Shown here: piece after piece, positions 35,097-44,187 of the stretch
Layout of the letters: every line of letters starts with the position of its first letter
Numbering within the stretch: position 1 is the first letter of the stretch
Assembly: GCA_902825995.1 (NCBI GenBank)
Contig: CADEDE010000001.1
Coordinates: 1-64,000 of the forward strand
Direction: 5' to 3'
Source: an uncultured Burkholderiales bacterium
GTDB lineage: Bacteria > Pseudomonadota > Gammaproteobacteria > Burkholderiales > Burkholderiaceae_C
DNA: 64,000 nucleotides
Position numbers and translations under genes: made by a program
The notes under the pieces: model-generated
Told to the model about the DNA's origin: nothing
Databases searched by the model: none
Seen by the model: the letters and a program-made list of their open reading frames with translations, nothing else

Positions 35097-36476
35097 TTAT
35101 TCGCCGCGACCGCGCGCTCCGACCAGCGTCTCGGCCACGTCGAGGTTGACTTGAAGTGTCTGTGCCAGCGCGGCGAACTCGGCCTTCGCCGTGGGGGCGA
35201 TAGCGACAGCCTCGCTGGCCTTGGCGATGCGCAACGGATCCTGGTGCTGGCCGTTGACGCGGAACTCGAAATGCAGGTGCGGGCCGGTGGACCAGCCGGT
35301 CGAGCCCACCGCGCCGACGCGCTGGCCCTGTTCGGTGCGCTGCCCCTTTTTCACGTCGATGCGCGACAGGTGGGCATACAGCGTCGAGCGTTCGTTGCTG
35401 TGCTTGATCTGCACCACATTGCCATAGCCGTTTTGCCAGCCGGCGAATTCGACCACGCCGTCGCCGACGGTGCGCACCGTCGTGCCGGTCGGCGCTGCGT
35501 AATCGACACCGAGGTGGGCGCGCCACTTCTGCAGCAAGGGGTGGAAGCGCATTGCAAAACCCGAGCTCATGCGCGAAAACTCCATCGGGCTGGCCAGGAA
35601 TGTGCGCTTCTTGCTTTGGCCCGTGAGATCGAAATAGCTGCCGCGGCCGTTGGCGTCGCGGTACCAGACCGCCTGATGGCTCTTGCCGCCATTGACGAAC
35701 TCGGCGGCCAGCACCCGACCCGTGCCCTGGCTCCAGGGGATCGGTTCGCCGTCGGCCGTCAGCGCCTCATAAACGACGCTGAAGGTATCGCCGCGGCGCA
35801 GTTCGCGGTGCATGTCGATGTCGGCGGCGAAGATTTCGGCCATCTGCACCGCGATCGCATCCGGGATGCGCGCCTCGTCGCTGGCCGCGAACAATGAGCT
35901 TCGGATCGTGCCGCCGGCCAGGCGTGTCTGCGATTGCAGCGGCAGTGTTTCCTCGACCGCCTGCCAGGCCTCCTGGGCGTTGCGGGCGACCGTCAGGCGC
36001 GTGAAATGGGTCGAGACTTGTTCGCTGCGCAACGCGGGCGAGCGCGCGACCAGGCTCTTCAGCCGGCCGTCTTCACCGGTCCGAACTTGCACCAAACGCC
36101 CTCCGCGACCTTCGAACAGGCGGCGGGCATTGGCCTCGCTGCGCAGAAAAGTCACGGCCGACGCATCGGCGACGCCCAGGCGCTCGAGCAAGGTACCGGG
36201 AGTGTCGCCGGTGCGCGTGAGGTCGGCGCGGCTGAGGTCAAATTTATGTGCCGCCAAGGCTTCGAGTTGCGGCGCAAAGGTCTGCGGCCGCACGGCTTCG
36301 ACGACGAGGCGCTGCGGCAGCGCAGCGGCATCGGGGGCCAACGGCGCGATCGCGAACGCCGCTGCGGCGCAGCCGGCAAGCAGCGCCACGCTGGTCACGA
36401 CGATGCCACGACGGTGTGCAGCAACAAAGGTGCTTGCTTGATCGGTGGCTTGCGCCAGGGATGCCTTGGGTGTCAC
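35097..36476 (-). CDS. M23-family murein DD-endopeptidase (MepM-like)
   Basis: Envelope peptidase that cuts peptide cross-links in murein. An N-terminal transmembrane helix ([20 protein letters not shown]) is followed by a SPOR-like/OapA region and, at the C terminus, a LytM domain. The zinc ligands are visible in [20 protein letters not shown] (first His and Asp) and [13 protein letters not shown] (H-x-H). The frame begins with a TTG at 36542, but the GTG at 36476 ([13 protein letters not shown]) better fits homologues; the start is uncertain, and no good Shine-Dalgarno precedes either. It is divergent from tyrS and followed by anmK. Confidence 0.9.
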   Translation of the reverse strand: MTPKASLAQATDQASTFVAAHRRGIVVTSVALLAGCAAAAFAIAPLAPDAAALPQRLVVEAVRPQTFAPQLEALAAHKFDLSRADLTRTGDTPGTLLERLGVADASAVTFLRSEANARRLFEGRGGRLVQVRTGEDGRLKSLVARSPALRSEQVSTHFTRLTVARNAQEAWQAVEETLPLQSQTRLAGGTIRSSLFAASDEARIPDAIAVQMAEIFAADIDMHRELRRGDTFSVVYEALTADGEPIPWSQGTGRVLAAEFVNGGKSHQAVWYRDANGRGSYFDLTGQSKKRTFLASPMEFSRMSSGFAMRFHPLLQKWRAHLGVDYAAPTGTTVRTVGDGVVEFAGWQNGYGNVVQIKHSNERSTLYAHLSRIDVKKGQRTEQGQRVGAVGSTGWSTGPHLHFEFRVNGQHQDPLRIAKASEAVAIAPTAKAEFAALAQTLQVNLDVAETLVGARGRGE

Positions 36477-36692
36477 GGGCTTGGATGGGGCTGTGCCCTT
36501 TTGGCTGGCCAGCGCGGCTGCGAAAGCGTGCAGCAGGGCCAAGTCTGTCGGGTGCCCGTCCGACTTAAGATCGGCGGCTTGCGGGCGCGGATTGCAATAT
36601 CTGTTGCAGCGGCCGACAGGCGACCGCGGCGCAGTATAAGCACCAAGTCCATCATTGCTGCTGTGAAAAACCCCCAGCCTTCCTTGGACACT

Positions 36693-37940
36693 ATGTCAGA
36701 AATCGTGACAAGCGCAGCGACCCCGGGCGCGCGCCCCATCACCGACGCCGTGCGCGCTGCCCTGGCCGTGAGTCTGCGCGGCTGCGACGAGTTGCTGCCG
36801 CAGGCCGAGTGGCTGGCCAAGCTGGCGCGCTCGGCGGCGACCGGCGAGCCGCTGCGCATCAAGCTCGGTCTGGACCCGACCGCACCCGACCTGCACATTG
36901 GCCACACCGTGGTGCTGAACAAGATGCGCCAGCTGCAGGATCTTGGGCACCAGGTCACCTTCCTGATCGGTGATTTCACCTCGATGATCGGCGACCCCTC
37001 AGGCCGCAATGCCACCCGGCCGCCGTTGACGCGCGAGCAGATCGAGGCCAACGCGCAGACCTATTTCAAGCAGGCTAGCCTGGTCCTCGACCCCGAGCGT
37101 ACGGTGATTCGCTACAACTCCGAATGGAGCGACCCGCTCGGTGCCCGCGGCATGATCCAGCTCGCCGCCAAATATACGGTTGCGCGGATGATGGAGCGCG
37201 ACGATTTTTCCAAGCGCTTCGCCGCCGGCACGCCGATCAGCGTGCACGAGTTCCTCTACCCGTTGATGCAGGGCTACGACTCGGTGGCCTTGAAGAGCGA
37301 CCTCGAACTCGGCGGCACCGACCAGAAGTTCAACCTGCTGATGGGTCGGCACCTGCAGAGCGAAGCGGGCCAGGAGCCGCAGTGCATTCTGACCATGCCA
37401 TTGCTCGAGGGGCTGGACGGCGTCGAGAAGATGTCGAAATCGAAGAACAACTATGTCGCCATCACCGAGCCGGCCAACAGCATGTTCGCCAAGCTGCTGT
37501 CGATCGGCGACGATCTGATGTGGAAGTATTTCACGCTGCTGTCGTTCCGGCCCGAGACTGAGCTGGCGGCTTTGAAGCGCGAGGTCGAAGGCGGGCGCAA
37601 TCCAAAGGACGCCAAGGTCATGTTGGCCAAGGAGATCACGGCGCGCTTCCACAGCGTTGCCGCAGCCGATGCAGCCGAACTGGATTTCATGAACCGCGCA
37701 AGAGGCGGCGTGCCCGATCGGATCGACGAGGTGTCCCTTGGCGGTGCGCCGTTGTCGATCGGCGCGCTGCTCAAGCAGGCGGGCCTGGCGCCTTCAACCA
37801 GCGAAGCACTGCGCCTCGTTGCGCAGGGCGGCGTGCGCATTGACGGCGTGGCCATCAGCGACAAGGGCTTGAAGCTTGGTGCCGGACGCTTCGTCGTGCA
37901 GGTCGGCAAGCGCAAATTCGCTCGCGTGACACTCAACTGA
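36693..37940 (+). CDS. tyrS: Tyrosine--tRNA ligase
   Basis: Class I synthetase of 415 aa. It has the HIGH-type motif [16 protein letters not shown], the tyrosine-site segment [20 protein letters not shown] followed by TDQKFN, KMSKS in [13 protein letters not shown], and a C-terminal S4 domain ([19 protein letters not shown]). The ORF is open upstream antisense to the M23 gene; the ATG at 36693 is the family start. The gene for Dtd, which removes D-Tyr from tRNA, lies about 900 bp downstream in the same run, with a CDF gene between. Confidence 0.97.
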   Translation: MSEIVTSAATPGARPITDAVRAALAVSLRGCDELLPQAEWLAKLARSAATGEPLRIKLGLDPTAPDLHIGHTVVLNKMRQLQDLGHQVTFLIGDFTSMIGDPSGRNATRPPLTREQIEANAQTYFKQASLVLDPERTVIRYNSEWSDPLGARGMIQLAAKYTVARMMERDDFSKRFAAGTPISVHEFLYPLMQGYDSVALKSDLELGGTDQKFNLLMGRHLQSEAGQEPQCILTMPLLEGLDGVEKMSKSKNNYVAITEPANSMFAKLLSIGDDLMWKYFTLLSFRPETELAALKREVEGGRNPKDAKVMLAKEITARFHSVAAADAAELDFMNRARGGVPDRIDEVSLGGAPLSIGALLKQAGLAPSTSEALRLVAQGGVRIDGVAISDKGLKLGAGRFVVQVGKRKFARVTLN

Positions 37941-37944
37941 CCGC

Positions 37945-38838
37945 GTGCAAGTCAGCGCCTACCTGAAGCTGTCGATCGCGGTGGCGCTGGCCACCATCGC
38001 GTTGAAGACCGGCGCCTGGTGGTTGACCGATTCGGTCAGCCTGCTGTCCGACGCGATGGAGTCGGTGGTCAATCTGGCTGGCGCGATGTTCGCCTTGGCG
38101 ATGGTCACGATTGCCGCCCGGCCACCCGATGAAGACCATCCCCTGGGTCATCACAAGGCCGAATATTTCTCCAGCGGCTTCGAAGGTGTGCTGATCTTCG
38201 CTGCGGCGCTGGCCATCGTCTGGGCGGCGGTGCAGCGTCTTTGGGCGCCGCAGCCGATCGGCAGCCTGGGCCTGGGCCTGGCGCTGTCGGTGCTGAGTTC
38301 GGCGATGAACGGTGCGCTGGCCTGGAGCATGTTGAAGAAGGCCCGCGAGCACCGCTCGATAGCGCTCGAGGCCGACGCGCGGCACCTGTTTACCGACGTC
38401 TGGACTTCGGCAGGCGTTGTACTGGGCTTGCTCGCCGTGGCCGCCACCGGCTGGCTCTGGCTCGACCCGGTGCTGGCCATTGCCGTTGCCGGCAACGTCG
38501 CGCGCGAAGGTTTCTCGCTGGTGCGCCGCTCGGCCGACGGCTTGATGGACCGCGCCGTCGAACCCGAAGTGCAGACGCAAATCGATGCCGTGCTGGCCGG
38601 CTTTGCGCATCCGCGGACTTTGCGCTTCGACCATCTCACGACGCGCCGCGCCGGCCAGCGCCGCTTTGTCAATCTGCACATGCACATGCCGCCGGGCTGG
38701 ACGCTGCAGCGCGCGGCCGCCGTGCGCTGCAGCGTCGAGCAGGCCCTGATGAGCGAGGTGCCGGGCCTGCGGGCGACGATCCAGTTGCTGCCGATGGATG
38801 TCGAGGCGCATTTCGACGATCCGAAGGATCTGATTTGA
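37945..38838 (+). CDS. Cation diffusion facilitator (CDF) metal transporter
   Basis: Inner-membrane metal/proton antiporter of 297 aa with six helices and a C-terminal cytoplasmic domain. The zinc-site motif in helix 2 is SLLSDAMESVVNL (D-x-x-x-S/E type), and that in helix 5 is ARHLFTDVWTS (H-x-x-x-D). The HPLGHHKAEYFSS loop is typical of the Zn/Fe/Mn clades. It starts with GTG 4 nt after the tyrS stop and ends overlapping dtd as TTGA. The exact metal cannot be told from the motifs alone. Confidence 0.92.
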   Translation: MQVSAYLKLSIAVALATIALKTGAWWLTDSVSLLSDAMESVVNLAGAMFALAMVTIAARPPDEDHPLGHHKAEYFSSGFEGVLIFAAALAIVWAAVQRLWAPQPIGSLGLGLALSVLSSAMNGALAWSMLKKAREHRSIALEADARHLFTDVWTSAGVVLGLLAVAATGWLWLDPVLAIAVAGNVAREGFSLVRRSADGLMDRAVEPEVQTQIDAVLAGFAHPRTLRFDHLTTRRAGQRRFVNLHMHMPPGWTLQRAAAVRCSVEQALMSEVPGLRATIQLLPMDVEAHFDDPKDLI

Positions 38839-39272
38839 TCGCGCTTGTGCAGCGCGTGAGCGGCGCGCAGGTCTCGGTTGCAGGTCAGGTCATCGGCGCG
38901 ATCGGTCGAGGCCTGCTGGTCTTCGTCTGCGCCGAGCCCCACGACGACGAGTCGAGCGCCGCCAGGCTGGTGGCCAAGCTGCTCAAGCTGCGCATCTTTG
39001 CCGACGACGTCGGCTTGATGAACCACAGCGTCCAGGATGTGGCCGGCGGTTTGCTGATCGTCTCGCAGTTCACGCTGGCGGCGGACACCAGCCGCGGCAA
39101 TCGCCCAGGCTTCACAGGCGCCGCGCCACCGGCGCTCGGCCGTGCGCTGTACGAAACTGTCCTGAAGCTGGCACGCGAGTCGCACCCCGCCATCGCAGCG
39201 GGCGAATTTGGCGCCGACATGCAGGTGCAGCTGGTCAACGACGGGCCGGTGACGATTCCGCTGCGGGTGTAG
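38835..39272 (+). CDS. dtd: D-aminoacyl-tRNA deacylase
   Basis: Hydrolyses D-amino acids (and Gly) from mischarged tRNA. The 145-aa protein has the catalytic SQFTLAADTSRGNRPGF motif and the cross-subunit NDGPVTIPL (Gly-cisPro type) motif at the C terminus. Both decide the family. The start is TTG and overlaps the CDF stop by 4 nt; the N terminus IALVQRVSGAQVSV matches homologues exactly, so the TTG is well supported. It is probably translated only through coupling to the CDF gene. Confidence 0.94.
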   Translation: MIALVQRVSGAQVSVAGQVIGAIGRGLLVFVCAEPHDDESSAARLVAKLLKLRIFADDVGLMNHSVQDVAGGLLIVSQFTLAADTSRGNRPGFTGAAPPALGRALYETVLKLARESHPAIAAGEFGADMQVQLVNDGPVTIPLRV

Positions 39273-39334
39273 CCAAGCCGTCAACGCCTTCCTCGGCAGC
39301 CGGCCGGTGCCGCTGGCTGGGGCGCAAAATCGAC

Positions 39335-39445
39335 ATGGTATTATTGACCATCAACATGGAGCAGATCGGCGACATCATCGGGCGCGTGCTGCAGCGCATT
39401 GAAGCCAGCGCGCCGCGCCTGGATCTGTTGTGTCGGCGCAAGTGA
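39335..39445 (+). CDS. Possible 36-residue peptide, uncertain
   Basis: A short frame starting MVLLTINMEQIGDII and ending LCRRK lies in the dtd-EamA gap. There is no clear Shine-Dalgarno and no family I know. The first 17 bases match the hicA upstream element (54075-54091) at 15 positions, so this stretch may be an operator or a trace of a lost toxin-antitoxin gene rather than a coding start. It stops 16 nt before the EamA gene and could serve as a leader peptide. Confidence 0.2.
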   Translation: MVLLTINMEQIGDIIGRVLQRIEASAPRLDLLCRRK

Positions 39446-39461
39446 ACGAGCGACGACCGGG

Positions 39462-40334
39462 ATGTATCTGACCTGGCCTGTGGTGCTGGTGGTGCTGGGC
39501 GGGGCGGTGCTGCACGCGGGCTGGAGCGTGCTGGTCAAGTCCAGCGGCGACAAGGAACTCGACACCGCACTGGTGCATTTCCTCGGTGGCGTCGTCGCCC
39601 TGCCGCTGCTGATGGTCGTGGGCATGCCGCCGACGGTGGCCCTGCCCTTCATCGCGGCGTCGCTGTTGGTCCACATCGGCTACTTCGTCACGCTGGCCGG
39701 CGCCTACCACCACGGTGAATTCGGCCTGACCTATCCGATCATGCGCGGCTTCGCGCCGCTGCTGGTGGCGCTGGCCAGCAGCGCGGTGCTGGCCGAAGCG
39801 CCGAGTGCGTTCGCCTGGGTCGGCATTGTCGGCATCACGCTGGGCGTGGCGCTGGTCGGGCTGGCGCATCCGGGGCAGACGCTGCACCACCGCAAGGCCT
39901 TGGTCTATGCGTTTGCCAATGCGTTGATCATCGCTGTTTACACCATCGTTGACGGCAAGGGGGTGCGCGCCACCGTGGCTGCCGGCCACACGTCGGCGGC
40001 CTACGTGCTGCTGCTGTTCGTGGTCAACGGCCTGCCGTACCCGGCACTGGTATTCGTCCGGCGCGATGCGGCCGGACGGCGGACCCTGCTCGACTATGCG
40101 CGGCGGCGCTGGCCGCTGGCCGCGCTGGGCGGGGCGGCATCGATCGGCTCCTACCTCACCTCGACTTGGGCCATGACGCGCGCACCCATGGCCAGCGTGG
40201 CCGCCCTGCGCGAAACCTCGGTGCTGTTCGCCGTGCTGCTCGGAACCTGGCTGTTGAAGGAAGGCTTCGGCGCGCAGCGCGCGATCGGTACGCTGGTGAT
40301 CGTTGGCGGGGTGATGGCTTTGCGACTGGGCTGA
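39462..40334 (+). CDS. EamA/DMT-family transporter
   Basis: Inner-membrane transporter of 290 aa with ten predicted helices in two EamA repeats (first repeat begins LTWPVVLVVLGGAVLHAGWS; second starts near ALVYAFANALIIAVYTIVDG). Family features include AGAYHHGEFGLTYPIMRG and, in the second half, ALRETSVLFAVLLGTWLLKE. The substrate is unknown; relatives export amino acids or metabolites. The ATG at 39462 was preferred over an open frame 21 codons upstream, because the upstream residues are not hydrophobic or conserved. Confidence 0.87.
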   Translation: MYLTWPVVLVVLGGAVLHAGWSVLVKSSGDKELDTALVHFLGGVVALPLLMVVGMPPTVALPFIAASLLVHIGYFVTLAGAYHHGEFGLTYPIMRGFAPLLVALASSAVLAEAPSAFAWVGIVGITLGVALVGLAHPGQTLHHRKALVYAFANALIIAVYTIVDGKGVRATVAAGHTSAAYVLLLFVVNGLPYPALVFVRRDAAGRRTLLDYARRRWPLAALGGAASIGSYLTSTWAMTRAPMASVAALRETSVLFAVLLGTWLLKEGFGAQRAIGTLVIVGGVMALRLG

Positions 40335-40407
40335 AACGACGATCCCAGGCACACGTCGCGCGGTTTGCCGTGCGCTCGCCGCAGTACGCCCCGCCGGCCG
40401 CTGTTTT

Positions 40408-40899
40408 TCATCCCAGCGCGGCCTTCAGATAATGTGCGCCCGGGATCGGGTTGAAGTAGTACGGCGCAATGTCCTCGAAGCCCAGGCTCGCGTACAGGCC
40501 ACGCGCGGCCTCCATGTCGTCCAGCGTGTCGAGCAGCATCGCCGAGTAGCCGGCCTGCAGGCCGCGGTCGAGCAAGGCCTGCGCAAGCAGGCGGCCGAGG
40601 CCGAACTTGCGGTATGCCGGACGCACATACAGGCGTTTCATTTCGCAGGCGTTGGCATAGTCGGATTCGGGCAGCGGCCGCAGCGCACCGCAACCGGCCA
40701 CTTCGCCATCGACCAGGGCCAGCAGCACGGCCCCCTGCGGCGACGCATATTCGCCCGGCAGCGCGGCCAACTCGGCTTCAAAATTCTGGAAGCACAGATC
40801 GATCCCCAGGCTCGCGCCGTATTCGCGGAAAATCGCCTGGGTTGCCGCCAGCAGCTCCGGCGTGGCCGGCGTCAACAGTTCGACCTTGGCCTTCGTCAT
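40408..40899 (-). CDS. GNAT-family N-acetyltransferase
   Basis: Acetyl-CoA-dependent acetyltransferase of 163 aa. The acetyl-CoA pyrophosphate motif is VRPAYRKFGLGRLLAQALLD (R/Q-x-x-G-x-G/A type, about residues 93-112). The preceding CEMKRLYV strand and a C-terminal LYASLGFEDIAPYYFNP complete the fold. The ATG at 40899 overlaps the cytochrome b gene stop (ATGA), so it is the second gene of that pair. Its substrate is unknown. Confidence 0.87.
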   Translation of the reverse strand: MTKAKVELLTPATPELLAATQAIFREYGASLGIDLCFQNFEAELAALPGEYASPQGAVLLALVDGEVAGCGALRPLPESDYANACEMKRLYVRPAYRKFGLGRLLAQALLDRGLQAGYSAMLLDTLDDMEAARGLYASLGFEDIAPYYFNPIPGAHYLKAALG

Positions 40900-41585
40900 G
40901 CCGTGGCCAGACTGCCGATCCACCAAGCCAGGGCCGCCGCCGCCGCTGCGATGAGCAGCGCGGCCAGACGCTGGAGCGTGCCGTCGGCCGAGACCACCGC
41001 GCCTCTCGGCAAGGGCATATCGCCGTGAATCATCGGCGCGATCAGGTTGCGTTGCTTGCGCCAGAGGTAGTACAGCACCGCGGCCACATGCGCGATCGCC
41101 AGCACGATTAGCACGCGCTTGCCAACCTGCGCATGCCAGGTGCTGGCCAGATTGGCGATGCGGTTGGAGACAAAGCGGTTCAACGGCCCGGTGGTGGCGA
41201 TCTCGTCATCGGCGATCAAGCCGGTCGCGACCTGTAGCGCCAGAAATCCAAGCAGCCCCCAGACCGAGAGCGCGCCTACGGGGCTGTGGCCGATATAGAA
41301 GCGCCCGTCCGGGCCGCTCTCGCCGCGCAAATAAGCCGCCACGCTGCGCGGGCCGTAGAGGAAGGCCGCGAAGCGCGACCAGTACCCGCCCGCGAAGCCC
41401 CACACCAGGCGAAAGGCCAGCAACGCCAAGACCACCAGCCCCAGGCGGATGTGCCAGACCATCGCATTACCGCCGATCTGCCCACTCACCACCGAGCCAA
41501 TCACCGTCAGCGCCAGCAGCCAGTGAAACAGGCGCGTGGGCAAATCCCAAATGCGAACGGGCTTGCAGGCAGGCTCTGGACTCAT
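40896..41585 (-). CDS. Cytochrome b561-type membrane cytochrome
   Basis: Di-heme membrane protein of 229 aa. Four helices carry the expected ligand histidines: RLFHWLLALTV (helix 1), MVWHIRLGLV (helix 2), and STWHAQVGK with LAIAHVAAVLYYLW in the later helices. A fifth hydrophobic segment at the C terminus (LAALLIAAAAAALAWWIG) may be an extra helix. Such proteins pass electrons between the quinol pool and soluble cytochromes. It is divergent from a cytochrome c' gene, the usual redox partner in proteobacteria, across 184 bp. The ATG at 41585 is chosen because the open frame upstream is spacer. Confidence 0.88.
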   Translation of the reverse strand: MSPEPACKPVRIWDLPTRLFHWLLALTVIGSVVSGQIGGNAMVWHIRLGLVVLALLAFRLVWGFAGGYWSRFAAFLYGPRSVAAYLRGESGPDGRFYIGHSPVGALSVWGLLGFLALQVATGLIADDEIATTGPLNRFVSNRIANLASTWHAQVGKRVLIVLAIAHVAAVLYYLWRKQRNLIAPMIHGDMPLPRGAVVSADGTLQRLAALLIAAAAAALAWWIGSLATA

Positions 41586-41769
41586 GGAGACGGTGGGAGT
41601 CGTGCGGATCGCAACGATAACGCGCCGTTGCAACTGCCGACAACTCCGATACCCGGGCTTACCCCAGGCGTGCAAGCCGCGTTCCGCGTGCTGCGTACAC
41701 TGAAAACGCCCGTGCAGGCAGCTCTGTCCGCGCGGTTCTCGTGATTGGCCCCGTCTTGGAGAAAACCGC

Positions 41770-42240
41770 ATGCCTTCGATGAAGTTCCGCGCCCCTCTGG
41801 CCACCGCCGCGATCGCGATCGCCAGCGCATTCACCGCCATGCCCGCGGCCGCGCAATTCCAGAAGCCTGAGCAGGCGATCAAATTTCGGCAGAGCGCCAT
41901 GTCGCTTCAAGGCACGCATGTGGGCCGTGTTTTCGCAATGGCCAACGGCCGAGTCCCATTCGACGCCAAGGTCGCCGCGGAGAATATCGAGATCGTGGCC
42001 ATGCTCAATCGCCTGCAGTTCTCGGCCTTCATCGAAGGCACGGACAAGGGCAATACCAACGCCAAGCCGCAACTCTGGGCCGAGAAGGACAAATTCGCCG
42101 CCGCCGTGGCGAAAAGCCAGGAGGATGTGGCCAAACTTTCTGCCGCCGGCAAGACCGGCAATATCGACCAGATCAAGGCGGCCGTCGGCGCGGTCGGCGA
42201 GAGTTGCAAGGCCTGCCACGACGCGTACAAGAAGGAATAG
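41770..42240 (+). CDS. Cytochrome c' (class II), periplasmic
   Basis: Four-helix-bundle heme protein of 156 aa. A signal peptide (ending PAAAQF, about residue 29) is followed by helices starting FQKPEQAIKFRQSAM. The heme-binding C-K-A-C-H motif lies near the C terminus (about residues 147-151), the class II position. Cytochromes c' bind NO and other gases at a five-coordinate heme. It forms a divergent pair with the b561-type gene and is followed by a terminator hairpin. Confidence 0.92.
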   Translation: MPSMKFRAPLATAAIAIASAFTAMPAAAQFQKPEQAIKFRQSAMSLQGTHVGRVFAMANGRVPFDAKVAAENIEIVAMLNRLQFSAFIEGTDKGNTNAKPQLWAEKDKFAAAVAKSQEDVAKLSAAGKTGNIDQIKAAVGAVGESCKACHDAYKKE

Positions 42241-42261
42241 GCGCCCCCGATCGACGCTCGG

Positions 42262-42286
42262 TGGCCCGCCTCGGCGGGCCATTTGC
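42262..42286 (+). terminator. Intrinsic terminator after cytochrome c'
   Basis: TGGCCCGCC (42262-42270) pairs with GGCGGGCCA (42273-42281), leaving a 2-nt loop or, more likely, an 8-bp stem with a 4-nt loop, followed by TTTG. It is 22 bp after the stop codon and should end the cytochrome c' transcript. Confidence 0.7.
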
Positions 42287-42340
42287 GTTGAAACTGCGTG
42301 GCGCTGCGCTACGCCGTGAAGCCGAGCACGACCCTGCGGG

Positions 42341-42550
42341 TCATGGCTGACTTCTTTCGATCTTGGTGACGGTCACCGCACCGATCTCGGCCGTATCGGC
42401 CACATGCGCACCAGGCCCGGGTTGGCATCGAGCTCGGCTTCGCCAATCCAGCACTGATCGAGCAGCTACCGACGATCGCGAGGCAACGCCCATCGGCCAG
42501 CCGCAGCGATCCCGCATCGCCAGCCTGGCGTTGTCGCGGAAAAGTTCTTC
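42341..42550 (-). pseudogene. Deleted remnant of an alanyl-tRNA editing (AlaX) gene
   Basis: Three short blocks on the - strand match different parts of AlaX/AlaRS editing-domain proteins in the right order. EELFRDNARL corresponds to the N terminus. WIGEAELDANPGLVR is a central block, in another frame. HVADTAEIGAVTVTKIERSQP is the C-terminal metal/active-site block, where the usual P-C-G-G-T before HV is lost. The intervening 300 or more bases of a complete gene are missing, so the remnant cannot be functional. It directly follows the threonine-dehydratase-like gene on the same strand. The match is by memory of the family pattern, not by a database search. Confidence 0.65.
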
Positions 42551-42554
42551 GGGG

Positions 42555-43532
42555 TCACCGCCATGCCTGGCCATCGCTGCCGGCGAGCACGCGCGCAAAC
42601 AGCTCGCGATCGACATTGCCGCCGCACAGCGTGACGCCGACCGCCTGCCCGCGCCAGCGCTCGCGTTGCTGCATCGCCGCGGCCAGCGATGCCGCGCCGG
42701 CGCCTTCGGCGGCATTGTGGGTCGCGGAAAACATCGCCCGCATCGCGGCAGCGACTTCGTCGTCGCTCACGGCCACGATGTCATCGACGTCGCGGCGCAT
42801 CAGCGCCAGCGGTTCCGCATCGGGCACTCGGCAGGCCATGCCGTCGGCGAGCAGCGTGCTCACCGGCGCTTCGATGCAGCGCCCGGCGCGAAACGAATCG
42901 AGGTAGGCCGTGGCATGGGCCGAGACCACGCCGACGATGCGGGTAGTGACGCCGGTGTACGCCCGCGCGGCGATGCAGGCGCAGATGCCCGAGCCCTGGC
43001 CCACCGGCACGAAGACCACCGCCGGCTGCACGGCCTTGAAAAATTCAATCCAGTAGGTGGCTACGCCGAGCACCAGATCGCGGTGGTAGGAGGGCACGAA
43101 ATGCAACGCGCGCTCCTCGGCCAGCCGCGCCGCGTGCTCGCGGGCCTGCTGAAAATCGCTGCCGAATTCGATCAACTCGGCGCCGTGTGCGCACATCGCC
43201 GCATTCTTCTCCAGCGAATTGCCGTGCGGTACGACAACCGTGGCGCTCAGGCCGTTGCGGCGCGCGGCAAAGGCGATCGATTGACCGTGGTTGCCTCGCG
43301 TGGCGCTGACGACGCCGCGGCAACCCGGCTCGCGCCGTGCCAGCGCGGGCAGATAGACCAGGCCGCCGCGCACCTTGAAGGCGCCCAGCGGCGTGTGGTT
43401 CTCATGCTTGACCCAGACCTCGCAGCCCAGGCGCTCGCGAAGCAGCGGCCAATTGAACTGCGGCGTGGGCGGCATCGCGGCATACACGCTGCGTTGCGCC
43501 GCCTCGATCTCTTGGGTGCTGAAGGCGGGCAT
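42555..43532 (-). CDS. Threonine/serine dehydratase-like PLP enzyme
   Basis: Fold-type II PLP-dependent enzyme of 325 aa. The cofactor lysine is in TPLGAFKVRGGLVYL, and the substrate loop is ATRGNHGQSIAFAARR. The phosphate-binding loop is GQGSGICACIAA and the C-terminal LCGGNVD is typical of serine/threonine dehydratases. There is no ACT regulatory domain, so it resembles the catabolic form. It is the last gene of a five-gene - strand operon (EamA, aminotransferase, PhzF, VOC, this gene), 7 bp after the VOC gene, which suggests an amino-acid-related pathway. Confidence 0.87.
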   Translation of the reverse strand: MPAFSTQEIEAAQRSVYAAMPPTPQFNWPLLRERLGCEVWVKHENHTPLGAFKVRGGLVYLPALARREPGCRGVVSATRGNHGQSIAFAARRNGLSATVVVPHGNSLEKNAAMCAHGAELIEFGSDFQQAREHAARLAEERALHFVPSYHRDLVLGVATYWIEFFKAVQPAVVFVPVGQGSGICACIAARAYTGVTTRIVGVVSAHATAYLDSFRAGRCIEAPVSTLLADGMACRVPDAEPLALMRRDVDDIVAVSDDEVAAAMRAMFSATHNAAEGAGAASLAAAMQQRERWRGQAVGVTLCGGNVDRELFARVLAGSDGQAWR

Positions 43533-43539
43533 AAGCGGT

Positions 43540-44187
43540 TCAGTGTGAGTGCAGTGTGACGCGACCGCGCGGCGTGTCCAGCGTGGCCGTGAGCGCGGGG
43601 CCGGCGTCGGCGGCGAACTCGATGCCCGGACAACGCAGCGCCTGTGCGGCAGCCAGCGGCACGCCGCGCAGCTTGAGCGAATGCAGGCTCAGGCCCGAGG
43701 CCGGCAGCGCATCGCTCGGGTGCAAGGCGCCCCATTCGATCAAGCTCGGCAAGGCGCCGCCGCATGCCAGGTGGCCGTCGTCACGCACGCCGATGCGCCA
43801 CTCGAGCCGGCCCCGCGGCGTATCGCGCGCGATGGCAATCGCGGTGCCGGCATCGAAGCCGGCCGCGCGCAAGGCCGCGAGCTGTTCGTCCAGCGCGGCG
43901 CAGCGCGCCACCCAATGCAGCAGGCGCGGGCCGGCGGCGAGATCGATTGCGTCGAGGCCGAACCAGCGCCTGCGCTGCGGCGGCGCGGCATCGGCATCGA
44001 TGGCGATGATCTCGAAATAGGCCTGCGGGAAAGCCGCGTCGGCGATGCGCAGGAGCCGGTTGTGCGTGCCCATGAGTGTGTGCTTGCCGCCCGGACCCGG
44101 CGTTACGCCGAGCGTGGCCTCACACCAGCGCGCACCTTCATCGAGGTTGGCTGCGGCCACGACCAGATGATCCAGGGCGATGCTCAC
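43540..44187 (-). CDS. VOC/glyoxalase-like domain protein
   Basis: Protein of 215 aa. The N-terminal half opens with IALDHLVVAAANLDEGARWC and a metal-type His/Glu pattern in FEIIAIDADA. The middle contains GRLEWRIGVRDDGHLACGGA, and the C terminus RGRVTLHSH. It matches the glyoxalase-like (PF13468 type) group more than a classic dioxygenase. The function is unknown. The GTG start overlaps the phzF stop by 4 nt (GTGA), so expression is coupled. Confidence 0.8.
   Translation of the reverse strand: MSIALDHLVVAAANLDEGARWCEATLGVTPGPGGKHTLMGTHNRLLRIADAAFPQAYFEIIAIDADAAPPQRRRWFGLDAIDLAAGPRLLHWVARCAALDEQLAALRAAGFDAGTAIAIARDTPRGRLEWRIGVRDDGHLACGGALPSLIEWGALHPSDALPASGLSLHSLKLRGVPLAAAQALRCPGIEFAADAGPALTATLDTPRGRVTLHSH

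Noticed and set aside
42363..43559. 398-codon + strand frame opposite the dehydratase-like gene
   Set aside because: The - strand protein has PLP-enzyme motifs, while this frame shows only Arg/Ala/His-rich shadow composition.
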